Assembly: GCA_050633205.1 (NCBI GenBank)
Contig: JBOEGA010000056.1
Location: forward strand, 1-34,664
DNA from: CBDHHC01 sp050633205
GTDB taxonomy: Bacteria > Pseudomonadota > Alphaproteobacteria > Rhizobiales > CBDHHC01
Direction: 5' to 3'
Length of the DNA stretch: 34,664 nucleotides
Shown here: piece after piece, positions 7,631-16,489 of the stretch
Position numbering within the stretch: position 1 is the first letter of the stretch
Layout: the number at the start of each line of letters is the position of its first letter
Translations under genes and position numbers: made by a program
The notes under the pieces: model-generated
Told to the model about the DNA's origin: nothing
Database searches by the model: none
What the model saw: only the letters and a program-made list of their open reading frames with translations

Positions 7631-8245
7631 TCAGGACTTGCGCGCTGTAGCCAGCCAAAGGCCACCCAATATCAATAAACTTCCACTAATGCCATCGGCA
7701 AAACGCCGCTTGCTGTCGGACATCAGGGACGTTAATCGGGATGCAATTATCACACAAGTAAAATCAATCAAACCCATGACGATTATAAAGGTCATAGCCA
7801 GCAGTACAAGCTGAGATGTTATATTATTGTTCTGATTGATAAATTGTGGAAAAAATGCTCCAAGAAACAGAAGTACTTTCGGATTGCTCAGGCTCACGAA
7901 AAGGCCTTGCCTGAAGTAATGCTTACCACGTTTTGCCAGCAACTCTTCATTATGTCCTTTAATGGCTGAGTAAATCGCATTTGCCCCGAGCCATATCAGA
8001 TATACCGCTCCAATCCAGCGCAACCAGTCAAACCATTCTGACATAAAGATCATAATAGAGTTCATCCCCAGTATCGCGATGACAACCAGCAGGCATAGCC
8101 CTGTCATATTTCCACTCCAGGTAAAAAGACCTGCCCCACCTCCATAACGTGTTGTATTTGCCAGTAATAATGCCATTGACGGTCCCGGCGTTAATGCAAG
8201 CACAGCACAAGCCAGTACAAAGACAGCAAAAACTGCGAATGTCAT
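7631..8245 (-). CDS. LysE/RhtB-family amino-acid exporter
   Basis: A 204-residue inner-membrane protein of the LysE superfamily with about six helices. The family hallmark LTPGPSMALLLANTTRYG lies at residues 18-35, followed by WLRWIGAVYLIWLGANAI (about 75-92) and GLFVSLSNPKVLLFLGAFFPQF (about 114-135). RhtB-type members export amino acids such as homoserine, threonine or leucine; the substrate here is not predictable. It sits between gyrA and coaD, neighbours in several alphaproteobacteria, and so looks inserted. A promoter with an overlapping palindrome lies upstream (8306-8343), suggesting control by a dimeric repressor encoded elsewhere. Confidence 0.93.
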   Translation of the reverse strand: MTFAVFAVFVLACAVLALTPGPSMALLLANTTRYGGGAGLFTWSGNMTGLCLLVVIAILGMNSIMIFMSEWFDWLRWIGAVYLIWLGANAIYSAIKGHNEELLAKRGKHYFRQGLFVSLSNPKVLLFLGAFFPQFINQNNNITSQLVLLAMTFIIVMGLIDFTCVIIASRLTSLMSDSKRRFADGISGSLLILGGLWLATARKS

Positions 8246-8305
8246 ATATCAAACCCTTGTTATAATTTATCCCGTACTAATGAAATGCACAGGTTCTGCA
8301 TGAAT

Positions 8306-8343
8306 ATTATACAATAGTATTTATTGAAAGTAATGCATTACTT
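8306..8343 (-). promoter_or_regulatory. Promoter and palindromic operator upstream of the LysE gene
   Basis: On the minus strand a perfect -10 box TATAAT lies at 8311-8306, with a weak -35 region 16-18 bases upstream. The perfect 16-base palindrome AAGTAATGCATTACTT at 8328-8343 overlaps that -35, an ideal place for a repressor or a class II activator. The predicted transcript starts near 8299, about 54 bases before the LysE ATG. The palindrome could also influence the divergent small gene at 8469. Confidence 0.55.
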
Positions 8344-8468
8344 GTCTGAATGCCTGCATACACAGCCTATGTTCATTTTACATTCATACAGGATAGGGCA
8401 TCTTTAAAAAAGGAAGAAAAACTGTCTCTGGAATGTAGTATTTGACTGCGTTAGCAAAGGAAATATCG

Positions 8469-8588
8469 ATGAGAGCCTTCTTTGCCTTGTTCATACTCTT
8501 CGCACTTGGCCTGGTTATTACCGGTCAGGCGCATTCAGCTTCCCTTATTACCTCAGAACTTTCTAACCTTTCACTACACACGTTTTAG
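8469..8588 (+). CDS. Short exported peptide, 39 residues, function unknown
   Basis: ATG at 8469 has an AAAGGAAA ribosome site 5-8 bases upstream. The product, 39 residues, begins with a textbook signal peptide: MRAFF, a hydrophobic core LFILFALGLVITG, and a likely cleavage at AHSA-S, leaving a mature peptide of about 14 residues (SLITSELSNLSLHTF region). It is followed 36 bases after the TAG by a strong intrinsic terminator, so it forms a complete one-gene unit. The strand is opposite to both neighbours. I recognise no family. It could be an entericidin-like, signalling or toxin-type peptide, or an uncharacterised small protein; none of these is shown by the sequence. Confidence 0.55.
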   Translation: MRAFFALFILFALGLVITGQAHSASLITSELSNLSLHTF

Positions 8589-8624
8589 GCTCCCCCAGCC
8601 AATATGTGTTTGCGTAAATATACT

Positions 8625-8654
8625 GCCCCGGCCATTTAGCCGGGGCTTTTTTTT
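8625..8654 (+). terminator. Rho-independent terminator of the 39-aa peptide gene
   Basis: Perfect 8-base stem GCCCCGGC (8625-8632) and GCCGGGGC (8639-8646) with a 6-base loop, followed by eight T (8647-8654). Confidence 0.92.
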
Positions 8655-8656
8655 AT

Positions 8657-8691
8657 AAAAAATGGCGCACAACCTGAAAGCCATGCGCCAT
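8657..8691 (-). terminator. Rho-independent terminator of gyrA
   Basis: On the minus strand a stem ATGGCGCA/TGCGCCAT (8691-8684 with 8669-8662) with a 14-base loop is followed by a run of T (complement of the A run at 8657-8662). It lies 37 bases past the gyrA stop and stands back to back with the terminator of the convergent small gene. Confidence 0.75.
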
Positions 8692-8727
8692 AAAATTAAA
8701 TGAACTGTATTAAGGAGTAACAGTTCT

Positions 8728-11511
8728 CTATTCTTCAGTTACAGGTTCTATGGTTTCGCCCTCTTCACCATCACCCTCTTCATCATCACCACTACCATCA
8801 TCCGGGATATGCTCCACAGACACCACTTTTTCGTCTTCAGCGGTGTTGAAGATCGTAACACCCTGCGTGCTACGGCCTGCGATACGGACACCATCAACCG
8901 GGCAGCGGATCAGTTTGCCACCATCCGTTACAAGCATAATTCCGTCAGTATCTTCTACGGGGAAGGACCCTATCAAACGGCCATTCCGCTCATTCACCGT
9001 CATAGCAATAATACCTTTACCACCACGCCCTGAAATACGGTATTCATATGCTGATGAGCGTTTGCCATATCCGTTGGAGGAAACGGTCATAATGAATTGT
9101 TCCGCAGCAGAGAATTCAGCATATCTTGAAGTATCGAGATTAACTTCCTCTGCGCCTTCACCATTCTCCAACTCAACATCAACAACCTCTTCACCTTCTC
9201 CATTGGCTCCCCGACGTATCGCATTCGCCTGTTTAAGGTAGGCAGCCCGTTCAGCCGGAGTAGCATCCACATGACGCAGAATTGTCATTGAAATCACTTC
9301 ATCATCTTCAGCCAGCCTGATTCCACGAACACCCACGGAGCTCCTGCTTGCGAATACCCTTACTTCTGTAACTGGGAAACGGATAGCCTGCCCCTTTGCT
9401 GAAGTGAGAAGTACATCATCATGCTCAGTACATATCTGCACACCGACAATACTATCACCTTCATCAAGCTTCATGGCGATCTTGCCATTACGGTTCACCT
9501 GCGTGAAATCGGATAGATCATTCCGGCGAACACTGCCTGACTGAGTAGAGAACATTACATGGAGCTTGCCCCAGTTCTCCTCTTCTTCCGGCAATGGCAT
9601 AATTGTTGTGATCTGTTCGTCCTGCTGAAGAGGCAGAAGGTTAATCAAAGCCTTACCACGTGACTGTGGAGCAGCAGCAGGCAGACGCCATACCTTCATC
9701 TTGTAGACCATGCCACGAGATGAGAAGAACAGAACCGGCGTATGTGTATTTGCAATGAATATTCTGGTTACAAAATCCTCATCACGGGTGGCCATACCAG
9801 ATCGGCCTTTACCACCTCTGCGCTGAGCACGATAAGTCGATAGTGGAACACGTTTTATGTAGCCTTTATGAGAAACAGTAACAACCATATCCTCGCGAGC
9901 GATAAGGTCTTCGTCTTCCATTTCCCCTTCATGTTCGAGGATTTCCGTACGACGAGGCGTCCCAAATTCTTCTTTAACTTCAACAAGTTCCGCTTTGACA
10001 ATATCGATCATGCGCATTCTGGATCCCAGAATATCAAGATAATCTTTGATCTTGTCGCCCAGTCCCTGCAACTCATCACCAATTTCATCGCGACCAAGAG
10101 CTGTAAGGCGCTGGAGGCGCAAATCAAGAATTGCACGGGCCTGTTCCTCAGAGAGCTTATATGTCCCCTCACTTGAAACCTTGTGCCGTGGATCTGCAAT
10201 CAATTCAACCAATGGTCCGACATCACGGGCAGGCCAGTCTTTTTCCAGCAATTGCGCTCTTGCTGTGGCTGGGTCCGGCGCTTTACGGATCAGATTGATA
10301 ATCTCATCAATATTAGCAACAGCAATTGCCAACCCTACTAAAATATGAGCGCGATCGCGTGCTTTATTCAGCAGGAACTTCGTACGACGGCTGATAACCT
10401 CTTCACGGAAAGCATTAAATGCCTGAATAAGGTCCTTAATATTCATACGCTCTGGTTTGCCACCATTCAGCGCCACAATATTACAGCCAAAGGAAGTCTG
10501 CAGCGGAGAGAAGCGATAAAGCTGATTCAGCACCACATCAGGGACAGCATCCCGTTTCAGTTCAATCACAACCCGCATTCCATCGCGGTCAGATTCATCG
10601 CGAATATCACTAATACCTTCTACGCGCTTGTCACGTACAAGTTCAGCGATCTTTTCAATCATTCCTGCCTTGTTAACCTGATAGGGTATTTCATCTACAA
10701 CAAGTGCAAACCTGTCTTTTCGTATTTCCTCTGTTCTGACCTTGCCCCGCATAACCACAGAGCCACGGCCTTTGGAATAAGCCGAACGGATCCCCATACG
10801 ACCCAATATAGATCCGCCAGTTGGAAAATCGGGACCAGGGACTATCTCGTTAATTTCTTCAATCGTGATCGCTGGATTATCAAGATGGGCTATGCAGGCA
10901 TCAATGACTTCAACCAGATTATGAGGTGGAATATTGGTTGCCATCCCCACGGCAATCCCGTTAGCACCATTGACGAGAAGATTTGGATAACGTGCTGGCA
11001 AAACAGTTGGTTCTGTCTCGGAACCATCGTAGTTTTCGTTAAAGTCAACCGTATCTTTATCGATATCATCAATAAGCTTGTGAGCGACTTTTGCCATACG
11101 ACATTCCGTATAACGCATAGCCGCCGGAGGATCATTGTCTATGGAGCCAAAGTTACCCTGGCCATCAACGAGTGGCAGACGCATGGAAAAGTCCTGTGCC
11201 ATACGTACCAGGGCATCATAAATAGCATTATCACCATGAGGGTGATATTTACCCATCACGTCACCGACAACACGGGCTGATTTTTTGTAAGACTTATTCC
11301 AGTCCAGCCCCATTTCCTGCATAGTATACAGAATTCGACGGTGCACCGGTTTTAAGCCATCACGAACATCAGGCAATGCACGGGATACAATAACACTCAT
11401 TGCATAATCGAGATAAGATCGTTTCATCTCATCGGTAATGGAAACCGGTCTGATATCTGAAGGGAATTCCCCTTCGCCGCCTGACCCGGCCGCGTTGTCT
11501 TGATCCGCCAC
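8728..11511 (-). CDS. gyrA: DNA gyrase subunit A
   Basis: A 927-residue protein, subunit A of the type II topoisomerase that negatively supercoils DNA with GyrB. Seen in order: N-terminal SYLDYAMSVIVSRALPDVRD, winged-helix region with KYHPHGDNAIYDALVRMAQD (quinolone-resistance region), catalytic Tyr134 in AAMRYTE, tower and coiled-coil segments, GyrA box QRRGGKG in the C-terminal DNA-wrapping domain (about residue 567), and a long acidic tail. An acidic insert with GEGEEVVDVELENGEGAEEV sits inside the C-terminal domain, as in other alphaproteobacterial gyrases. The residue matching E. coli Ser83 is Asn95, while the Asp87 equivalent (Asp99) is kept, so intrinsic quinolone susceptibility may differ. 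A terminator follows at 8657-8691. Confidence 0.98.
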   Translation of the reverse strand: MADQDNAAGSGGEGEFPSDIRPVSITDEMKRSYLDYAMSVIVSRALPDVRDGLKPVHRRILYTMQEMGLDWNKSYKKSARVVGDVMGKYHPHGDNAIYDALVRMAQDFSMRLPLVDGQGNFGSIDNDPPAAMRYTECRMAKVAHKLIDDIDKDTVDFNENYDGSETEPTVLPARYPNLLVNGANGIAVGMATNIPPHNLVEVIDACIAHLDNPAITIEEINEIVPGPDFPTGGSILGRMGIRSAYSKGRGSVVMRGKVRTEEIRKDRFALVVDEIPYQVNKAGMIEKIAELVRDKRVEGISDIRDESDRDGMRVVIELKRDAVPDVVLNQLYRFSPLQTSFGCNIVALNGGKPERMNIKDLIQAFNAFREEVISRRTKFLLNKARDRAHILVGLAIAVANIDEIINLIRKAPDPATARAQLLEKDWPARDVGPLVELIADPRHKVSSEGTYKLSEEQARAILDLRLQRLTALGRDEIGDELQGLGDKIKDYLDILGSRMRMIDIVKAELVEVKEEFGTPRRTEILEHEGEMEDEDLIAREDMVVTVSHKGYIKRVPLSTYRAQRRGGKGRSGMATRDEDFVTRIFIANTHTPVLFFSSRGMVYKMKVWRLPAAAPQSRGKALINLLPLQQDEQITTIMPLPEEEENWGKLHVMFSTQSGSVRRNDLSDFTQVNRNGKIAMKLDEGDSIVGVQICTEHDDVLLTSAKGQAIRFPVTEVRVFASRSSVGVRGIRLAEDDEVISMTILRHVDATPAERAAYLKQANAIRRGANGEGEEVVDVELENGEGAEEVNLDTSRYAEFSAAEQFIMTVSSNGYGKRSSAYEYRISGRGGKGIIAMTVNERNGRLIGSFPVEDTDGIMLVTDGGKLIRCPVDGVRIAGRSTQGVTIFNTAEDEKVVSVEHIPDDGSGDDEEGDGEEGETIEPVTEE

Positions 11512-11641
11512 GACTTAATCAACCCTTTAATGATGCATGAGACCAGCATCCGCACTCTTTCATTTTAAAGAACTGCAGGAACTATTGTTTCAGTGAAATG
11601 TGAAACAAGGACGCCGGAATCGCTTGAAAACTAATATACAC

Positions 11642-11670
11642 AATATATTGATTCAGGACCCAAAACACAA
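11642..11670 (-). promoter_or_regulatory. Candidate gyrA promoter
   Basis: On the minus strand TTGTGT (11670-11665), 17 bases, then TATATT (11647-11642), matching the -35 at three and the -10 at five of six positions. The predicted start would leave a leader of about 125 bases before gyrA. This is the best match I found in the 251-base gap, but it is a weak call. Confidence 0.3.
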
Positions 11671-11762
11671 TGTCTGCACGCTAAATAGGCAGACTATCAA
11701 CAAGTGTTTTTCTATTTAAAAACAAAAGCTTAGAAAGCGATGCCCTTTTTGGGCCATATGTC

Positions 11763-12131
11763 TCACTTTCTCAATTCAATTTCATACTCTTTTTTACCAT
11801 ATCCATGGACACTGTCATGCACTCGTATTTTAACTTTTTTGATATCTTCCGAAATCCTCACGTCCCCTAAAGAACGTGTAAATGGTTGCTCATTCACATG
11901 AGGATGCAACAGTTCTCTGGTTCCAAGGAGCTTGCCATCTATAGTGATAATATCCCATTTATTTACGTAATGCTTCCAGCCTTCGTCAGCATGTTTTACA
12001 GTAACCGAAAAATTATACCGACCTTTACTGCTTTTAACTGCTTCTGCTTTAACAACAATCGGCTGGTCTGCATTTGCCATGGAGAAACTGGTCATAATAA
12101 AAACTGTAGTAACTGCCAATATTCGATACAT
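11763..12131 (-). CDS. Small exported protein of unknown function
   Basis: A 122-residue product from the ATG at 12131; the frame is open to a TTG at 12170, but the ATG directly precedes a good signal peptide (MYRILAVTTVFIMTSFSMANA, cleavage before DQPIV). The mature part of about 100 residues is mostly beta-strand-like, with VTVKHADEGWKHYVNKWDI, LLHPHVNEQPFTRSL and IRVHDSVHGYGKKEYEIEL. Proteins with this HPHxxEQPFTRSL and HDSVHGYG pattern occur in other alphaproteobacteria as conserved exported proteins without assigned function, to my recollection. The clustered His residues could bind a metal, but that is a guess. It is divergent from hppA and co-oriented with gyrA, separated from it by 251 bases. 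Confidence 0.8.
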   Translation of the reverse strand: MYRILAVTTVFIMTSFSMANADQPIVVKAEAVKSSKGRYNFSVTVKHADEGWKHYVNKWDIITIDGKLLGTRELLHPHVNEQPFTRSLGDVRISEDIKKVKIRVHDSVHGYGKKEYEIELRK

Positions 12132-12460
12132 ATGTGCTGATCCGATCTTTTTATTATTCAATCTTATCAAATGACCATATCTTTTTGTTTATTCTATGAA
12201 AGGCCACCAAAACTACGAAAGAACGGTATAAATGAAAAAACTATAGTTTATGATACTTTCTGTTAAATATATGTGGTATGATTTTATATATTACAGCAAT
12301 TATTATTCAATATAAACATACCCCAAACTTATAAAATCACAGTAAAATCAAAATATTCGTCTTTATCTTATTGCACCAGCCCCACAATTTTGGCATGTTT
12401 TGTTTTTCCGTATTCAGTCTCGCGGAAATTAGGGAGAACTACCTTAATAAAGGAATTACT
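12132..12460. other. Divergent intergenic region between the exported protein gene and hppA
   Basis: An AT-rich gap that must carry promoters for both divergent genes. Apart from the hppA ribosome site (AAAGGA at 12449-12454 before the ATG at 12461) I see no clear operator, RNA or gene. Confidence 0.5.
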
Positions 12461-14608
12461 ATGGAATATCTAATCTGGGGGATTATCGCCTTAGGCGCAC
12501 TATCCATCGTTTACGGAGCGTGGGCTATTCGGTCGGTGCTGGCAGCAGACCCCGGCAATAAACGCATGCAGGAAATTGCCAAAGCTATTCAGGAAGGTGC
12601 CGAGGCATATCTAAAAAGACAATATACGACCATTGCAATGGTTGGTGTCGTAATTTTCATACTTATTCTCGTCCTGAAATTTCCAATAGAGGTTGCTATT
12701 GGATTTCTGGTTGGCGCAGTCCTATCCGGTCTGGCAGGCTTTGTCGGAATGCTTGTCTCCGTTCGGGCTAATGTGCGGACAACTCAGGCAGCGAGCCAAA
12801 GTCTCGGCGCGGGCCTTGCTATAGCATTTCGCTCAGGCGCAGTAACAGGACTTCTGGTCGCCGGGCTGGCATTACTCTCAATTGCAGTTTACTATGCTGT
12901 CCTGATTGAAATCGCACGCTATAAGCCAACAGATCGTGTTGTGATAGATTCACTTGTGGCACTGGGCTTTGGCGCATCTCTTATCTCAATTTTTGCCCGT
13001 CTTGGCGGCGGTATCTTCACAAAAGGTGCTGATGTCGGCGGAGACCTTGTTGGTAAAGTAGAGGCCGGTATTCCCGAAGATGATCCACGTAACCCTGCTA
13101 CAATTGCTGATAATGTGGGCGATAACGTCGGCGACTGCGCCGGTATGGCTGCAGACCTGTTCGAGACTTATGTTGTGACAATCGTTGCGACTATGGTTCT
13201 TGCTTCCATATACTTCGGTGGACAGGCCAATGTAGAAGCAATTATGCTCTATCCTCTGGCTATCGGAGCAGTCTGTGTCCTGACTTCCATTATTGGCACA
13301 TTCTTTGTTCGACTTGGCTCAAACCAGTCAATTATGGGTGCGCTCTATAAAGGCTTTATCGCAACAGGCGTCTTGTCCCTGATTGTCCTGTATCCATTAA
13401 CAGATATGGTTCTCAAACTTGATACAGTCTTTACTGTTAAATCAAGCATAGAAACTCTCACCTTTACCGGACTGGACCTTTATCTTTGTGGTGTTATCGG
13501 CCTGGTCGTTACAGCCGCCATTATTCTGGTAACTGAATATTATACCGGTGTTGACTACCGCCCGGTGAAAAGTGTCGCTGCGGCTTCAGTCACGGGACAC
13601 GGAACCAATGTTATTCAGGGCCTTGCAGTATCTATGGAAGCAACCGCTATACCGGCAATAATTATCGTCGCTGGTATAATCTCAACCTACCTGCTTGCTG
13701 GCCTGTTTGGAATTGCTATTGCGGTTTCCACAATGCTTGCACTGGCTGGAGTTGTCGTTGCTCTTGATGCTTTTGGACCGGTAACAGATAATGCTGGTGG
13801 CATTGCAGAAATGGCGGACCTTCCCGCTGAAGTACGCAAAACAACAGACGCACTGGATGCCGTAGGCAATACAACAAAAGCTGTTACCAAAGGATATGCA
13901 ATCGGATCTGCAGGACTTGGCGCACTTGTGCTCTTTGCCGCTTATACTGAAGATCTTAAGCATTTCATAACACAGGCGAATGCTTCCACGACAGGCGAAT
14001 TTGCATTCTTCAAAGGAGTTGCACTGGACTTCTCACTCTCAAATCCATATGTGGTTGTAGGTTTGTTCCTTGGTGGCCTGCTCCCTTACCTGTTTGGAGC
14101 TATGGGTATGATGGCAGTTGGTCGGGCTGCCGGCGCTGTTGTTGAAGAGGTTCGCAGACAGTTCAAAGAAAAGCCCGGCATTATGGAAGGCAAGGATCGC
14201 CCTGATTATGGCCGTGCAGTAGACATGCTCACAAAAGCGGCTATCAGGGAAATGATGATCCCGTCCCTGCTTCCGGTATTGTCTCCTATTGTATGCTTCC
14301 TGGTGATCTGGGGGATTGCAGATAAGAGTGCTGCGTTCTCGGCTCTGGGTGCAATGTTGCTGGGTGTCATTATTACGGGGCTGTTCCTGGCAATATCCAT
14401 GACAGCCGGTGGTGGTGCCTGGGATAACGCCAAGAAGTATATTGAAGATGGTAATCACGGTGGCAAGGGTTCAGAAGCCCACAAAGCAGCTGTTACAGGT
14501 GATACAGTCGGTGATCCCTACAAGGATACTGCAGGTCCTGCAGTTAACCCGATGATCAAGATTACCAACATCGTGGCACTTCTGTTGCTGGCAGTGCTTG
14601 CGCACTAA
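12461..14608 (+). CDS. hppA: K+-insensitive proton-translocating membrane pyrophosphatase
   Basis: A 715-residue integral membrane pump, about 16 helices, that couples hydrolysis of pyrophosphate to outward proton movement. Substrate-site signatures are seen: FARLGGGIFTKGADVGGDL with GKVEAGIPEDDPRNPA directly after it, then NVGDNVGDCAGMAADLFE, and near the C-terminus GDTVGDPYKDTAGPAVNPM. The segment GNTTKAVTKGYAIGSAG has Lys473 where K+-dependent enzymes have Ala, the known marker of the K+-independent class. The frame is open to a TTG at 12371, but the ATG at 12461 has AAAGGA 6 bases upstream and starts the usual short N-terminus, so it is chosen. A terminator follows directly. Such pumps recycle pyrophosphate from biosynthesis and conserve energy under low-energy conditions. 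Confidence 0.97.
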   Translation: MEYLIWGIIALGALSIVYGAWAIRSVLAADPGNKRMQEIAKAIQEGAEAYLKRQYTTIAMVGVVIFILILVLKFPIEVAIGFLVGAVLSGLAGFVGMLVSVRANVRTTQAASQSLGAGLAIAFRSGAVTGLLVAGLALLSIAVYYAVLIEIARYKPTDRVVIDSLVALGFGASLISIFARLGGGIFTKGADVGGDLVGKVEAGIPEDDPRNPATIADNVGDNVGDCAGMAADLFETYVVTIVATMVLASIYFGGQANVEAIMLYPLAIGAVCVLTSIIGTFFVRLGSNQSIMGALYKGFIATGVLSLIVLYPLTDMVLKLDTVFTVKSSIETLTFTGLDLYLCGVIGLVVTAAIILVTEYYTGVDYRPVKSVAAASVTGHGTNVIQGLAVSMEATAIPAIIIVAGIISTYLLAGLFGIAIAVSTMLALAGVVVALDAFGPVTDNAGGIAEMADLPAEVRKTTDALDAVGNTTKAVTKGYAIGSAGLGALVLFAAYTEDLKHFITQANASTTGEFAFFKGVALDFSLSNPYVVVGLFLGGLLPYLFGAMGMMAVGRAAGAVVEEVRRQFKEKPGIMEGKDRPDYGRAVDMLTKAAIREMMIPSLLPVLSPIVCFLVIWGIADKSAAFSALGAMLLGVIITGLFLAISMTAGGGAWDNAKKYIEDGNHGGKGSEAHKAAVTGDTVGDPYKDTAGPAVNPMIKITNIVALLLLAVLAH

Positions 14609-14631
14609 TTTCACTACACTCTCATCTTAAA

Positions 14632-14658
14632 GGCGGTGCAGATGCACCGCCTTTTTTT
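14632..14658 (+). terminator. Rho-independent terminator of hppA
   Basis: Stem GGCGGTG (14632-14638) and CACCGCC (14645-14651), extendable towards the loop, followed by seven T (14652-14658). It starts 24 bases past the hppA stop. Confidence 0.92.
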
Positions 14659-14835
14659 ATGGCAGTTTCAGATCAAATTAAAACAGTTCTTTTCATTTTT
14701 TTAATACCCGGAGCCCCTATCTACTTATTATTAATAATATTTTCCTGAATTTAACGAAAGAATCTTTTCTTTATCTTTACCAACTTGCCCTAGGATACGA
14801 TAACAATACTCAATACTTTACAGAGGGTGAGAGAG

Positions 14836-16473
14836 ATGGGCTTATTGAGAAAGTCTATTGCGTATTCTGCTATCGTTCCAACTGCTGCAATTGTAGCACT
14901 TGTCGTCATTCTGGCGGGTGTTGGAGCAGCACTATATAGCAGTAATCAAGCAAGAACTAACCTGAATGAAAAAGCCCAGCTGATATCAGCCATTATCGCA
15001 AAAAGTGCTGTTGGGCCAATCTGGAATATGGATGGAGACAATGGTAAAGTTCTACTGAGCACACTCCAGTCTGACTCCGATTTTAAATTCTCATTTCTCA
15101 CCGACGTTTCTGGAAAGCTGTTCACGCAGCTTATGCATGAGGGTGCGGATGTAAATAAGATCCATGGTGACCTTCAGGAAAAAGTGCTTCAGGCAATCAA
15201 GGAAGAAAAACCTGTGGTTGTCGAAAATCGTGACATCCTGAGAATTGTACCGGTTATTCATAAAGAAGAAGGCGCAGAAAAAGGTAAAGCTATTGGAGCA
15301 CTCGTTGTCAGCTTCTCCAAGGCGCGCGCGGAATCCGCAATCAATCAACAGATTTATACGATTGCGTTTGGTGGCATCCTTACTCTGGTTCTGGTCTGCG
15401 TTATCCTTTATTATATCCTGATGACGATTATTCGTCCTATCCGCGATATGACCTCTTCCATGACCTCTCTCAGCCAGGGAGATTTAGATTCACATATACC
15501 AGCACTTGAACTCACAAATGAAATTGGGGCTATGGCTTCCGCAGTGCAGGTATTCAAGGACAATGCAATTGAAAAAATTAATCTGGAAAAGGTTGCAGAA
15601 ATTGAAAATAAACGCCGGGAAGAACGGCAGGCCAGCGTTGAAAAGCTGATTAATACTTTCCGGGATACAACTGGAGAGCTGCTGGGTGATGTTGCTCAGA
15701 ATATGTCTTCCATGAAGGAAGCTGCAAACTCCCTTTCCCGCGTAGCAGATGATACAACCAGCCAGGCGACCAATGCTGAAGCCACATCTTCAGAAGCCTC
15801 ACAGAATGTGCAGGCTGTAGCTGCGGCATCTGAAGAACTGTTTGCGTCCATTAGCGAAATTAACTCTCAGGTCTCTCAGGCCAGCGAAATCGTATCTTCG
15901 GCCACAAATGATGCGGTCAAAACCAACGAATTCGTTTCAAGCCTGTCTGAAACAGCAGATGCGATCGGTGAAGTTGTAAGCCTTATTCAGGACATTGCCG
16001 AACAGACCAACCTGCTGGCACTGAACGCCACCATTGAGGCAGCCCGTGCCGGTGAAGCCGGCAAAGGTTTCGCAGTCGTGGCATCAGAAGTGAAGTCTCT
16101 TGCAAACCAGACAGGTAAAGCAACCGAGACAATTTCCGACCAGATCAAGGCAATTCAGGTTGCAACAGAAGACTCGGTGAAAGCAATTGGCGGTATCTGT
16201 AATCAGATGAAGTCAGTAAATGAATTCACCACTGCAATTGCTTCATCAGTTGAAGAACAGGGTGCAGCTACATCAGAAATCAACCGAAGCGTACAACTTG
16301 CATCAGAAGGTACAGACTCAGTGGTTGGCAATATTTCTGAAGTGAAGAAAGCAGCCTGCAGCACAGCAGACTCAGCACAGGAAGTGGATCAGGCTGTACG
16401 CAATGCAACTGACAAAGGTGAAAAACTCAGACGCGCGATTGAGGAGTTCCTTGGAAATGTAGCGGCAGCCTAG
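14836..16473 (+). CDS. Methyl-accepting chemotaxis protein
   Basis: A 545-residue transmembrane chemoreceptor. Order: short cytoplasmic start, first helix (about residues 13-35, IVPTAAIVALVVILAGVGAA), a periplasmic sensor of about 140 residues with GPIWNMDGDN, second helix (about 175-200, FGGILTLVLVCVILYYIL), HAMP domain starting IIRPIRDMTSSM, and a cytoplasmic signalling domain with the conserved hairpin tip DIAEQTNLLALNATIEAARA followed by GEAGKGFAVVASEVKSLANQ. That tip contacts CheA and CheW. No C-terminal methylation-enzyme docking pentapeptide is visible. The ATG at 14836 is preferred to a GTG at 14827 because GAGGGTGA lies at the right distance only for the ATG. The ligand is unknown. 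It stands alone, convergent with acpS, where other alphaproteobacteria often carry lepB-rnc-era next to acpS. Confidence 0.95.
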   Translation: MGLLRKSIAYSAIVPTAAIVALVVILAGVGAALYSSNQARTNLNEKAQLISAIIAKSAVGPIWNMDGDNGKVLLSTLQSDSDFKFSFLTDVSGKLFTQLMHEGADVNKIHGDLQEKVLQAIKEEKPVVVENRDILRIVPVIHKEEGAEKGKAIGALVVSFSKARAESAINQQIYTIAFGGILTLVLVCVILYYILMTIIRPIRDMTSSMTSLSQGDLDSHIPALELTNEIGAMASAVQVFKDNAIEKINLEKVAEIENKRREERQASVEKLINTFRDTTGELLGDVAQNMSSMKEAANSLSRVADDTTSQATNAEATSSEASQNVQAVAAASEELFASISEINSQVSQASEIVSSATNDAVKTNEFVSSLSETADAIGEVVSLIQDIAEQTNLLALNATIEAARAGEAGKGFAVVASEVKSLANQTGKATETISDQIKAIQVATEDSVKAIGGICNQMKSVNEFTTAIASSVEEQGAATSEINRSVQLASEGTDSVVGNISEVKKAACSTADSAQEVDQAVRNATDKGEKLRRAIEEFLGNVAAA

Positions 16474-16489
16474 AGCATGTCGCGTTTAA

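Noticed and set aside
10345..11280. 311-codon plus-strand ORF
   Set aside because: Entirely antisense to gyrA, whose frame is unmistakable; composition rich in His, Asn and Ile is typical of a shadow frame.
11734..11760. GCCC-TTTTT-GGGC hairpin after the small exported protein gene as a terminator
   Set aside because: Only a 4-base perfect stem and no T-run directly after it on the minus strand.
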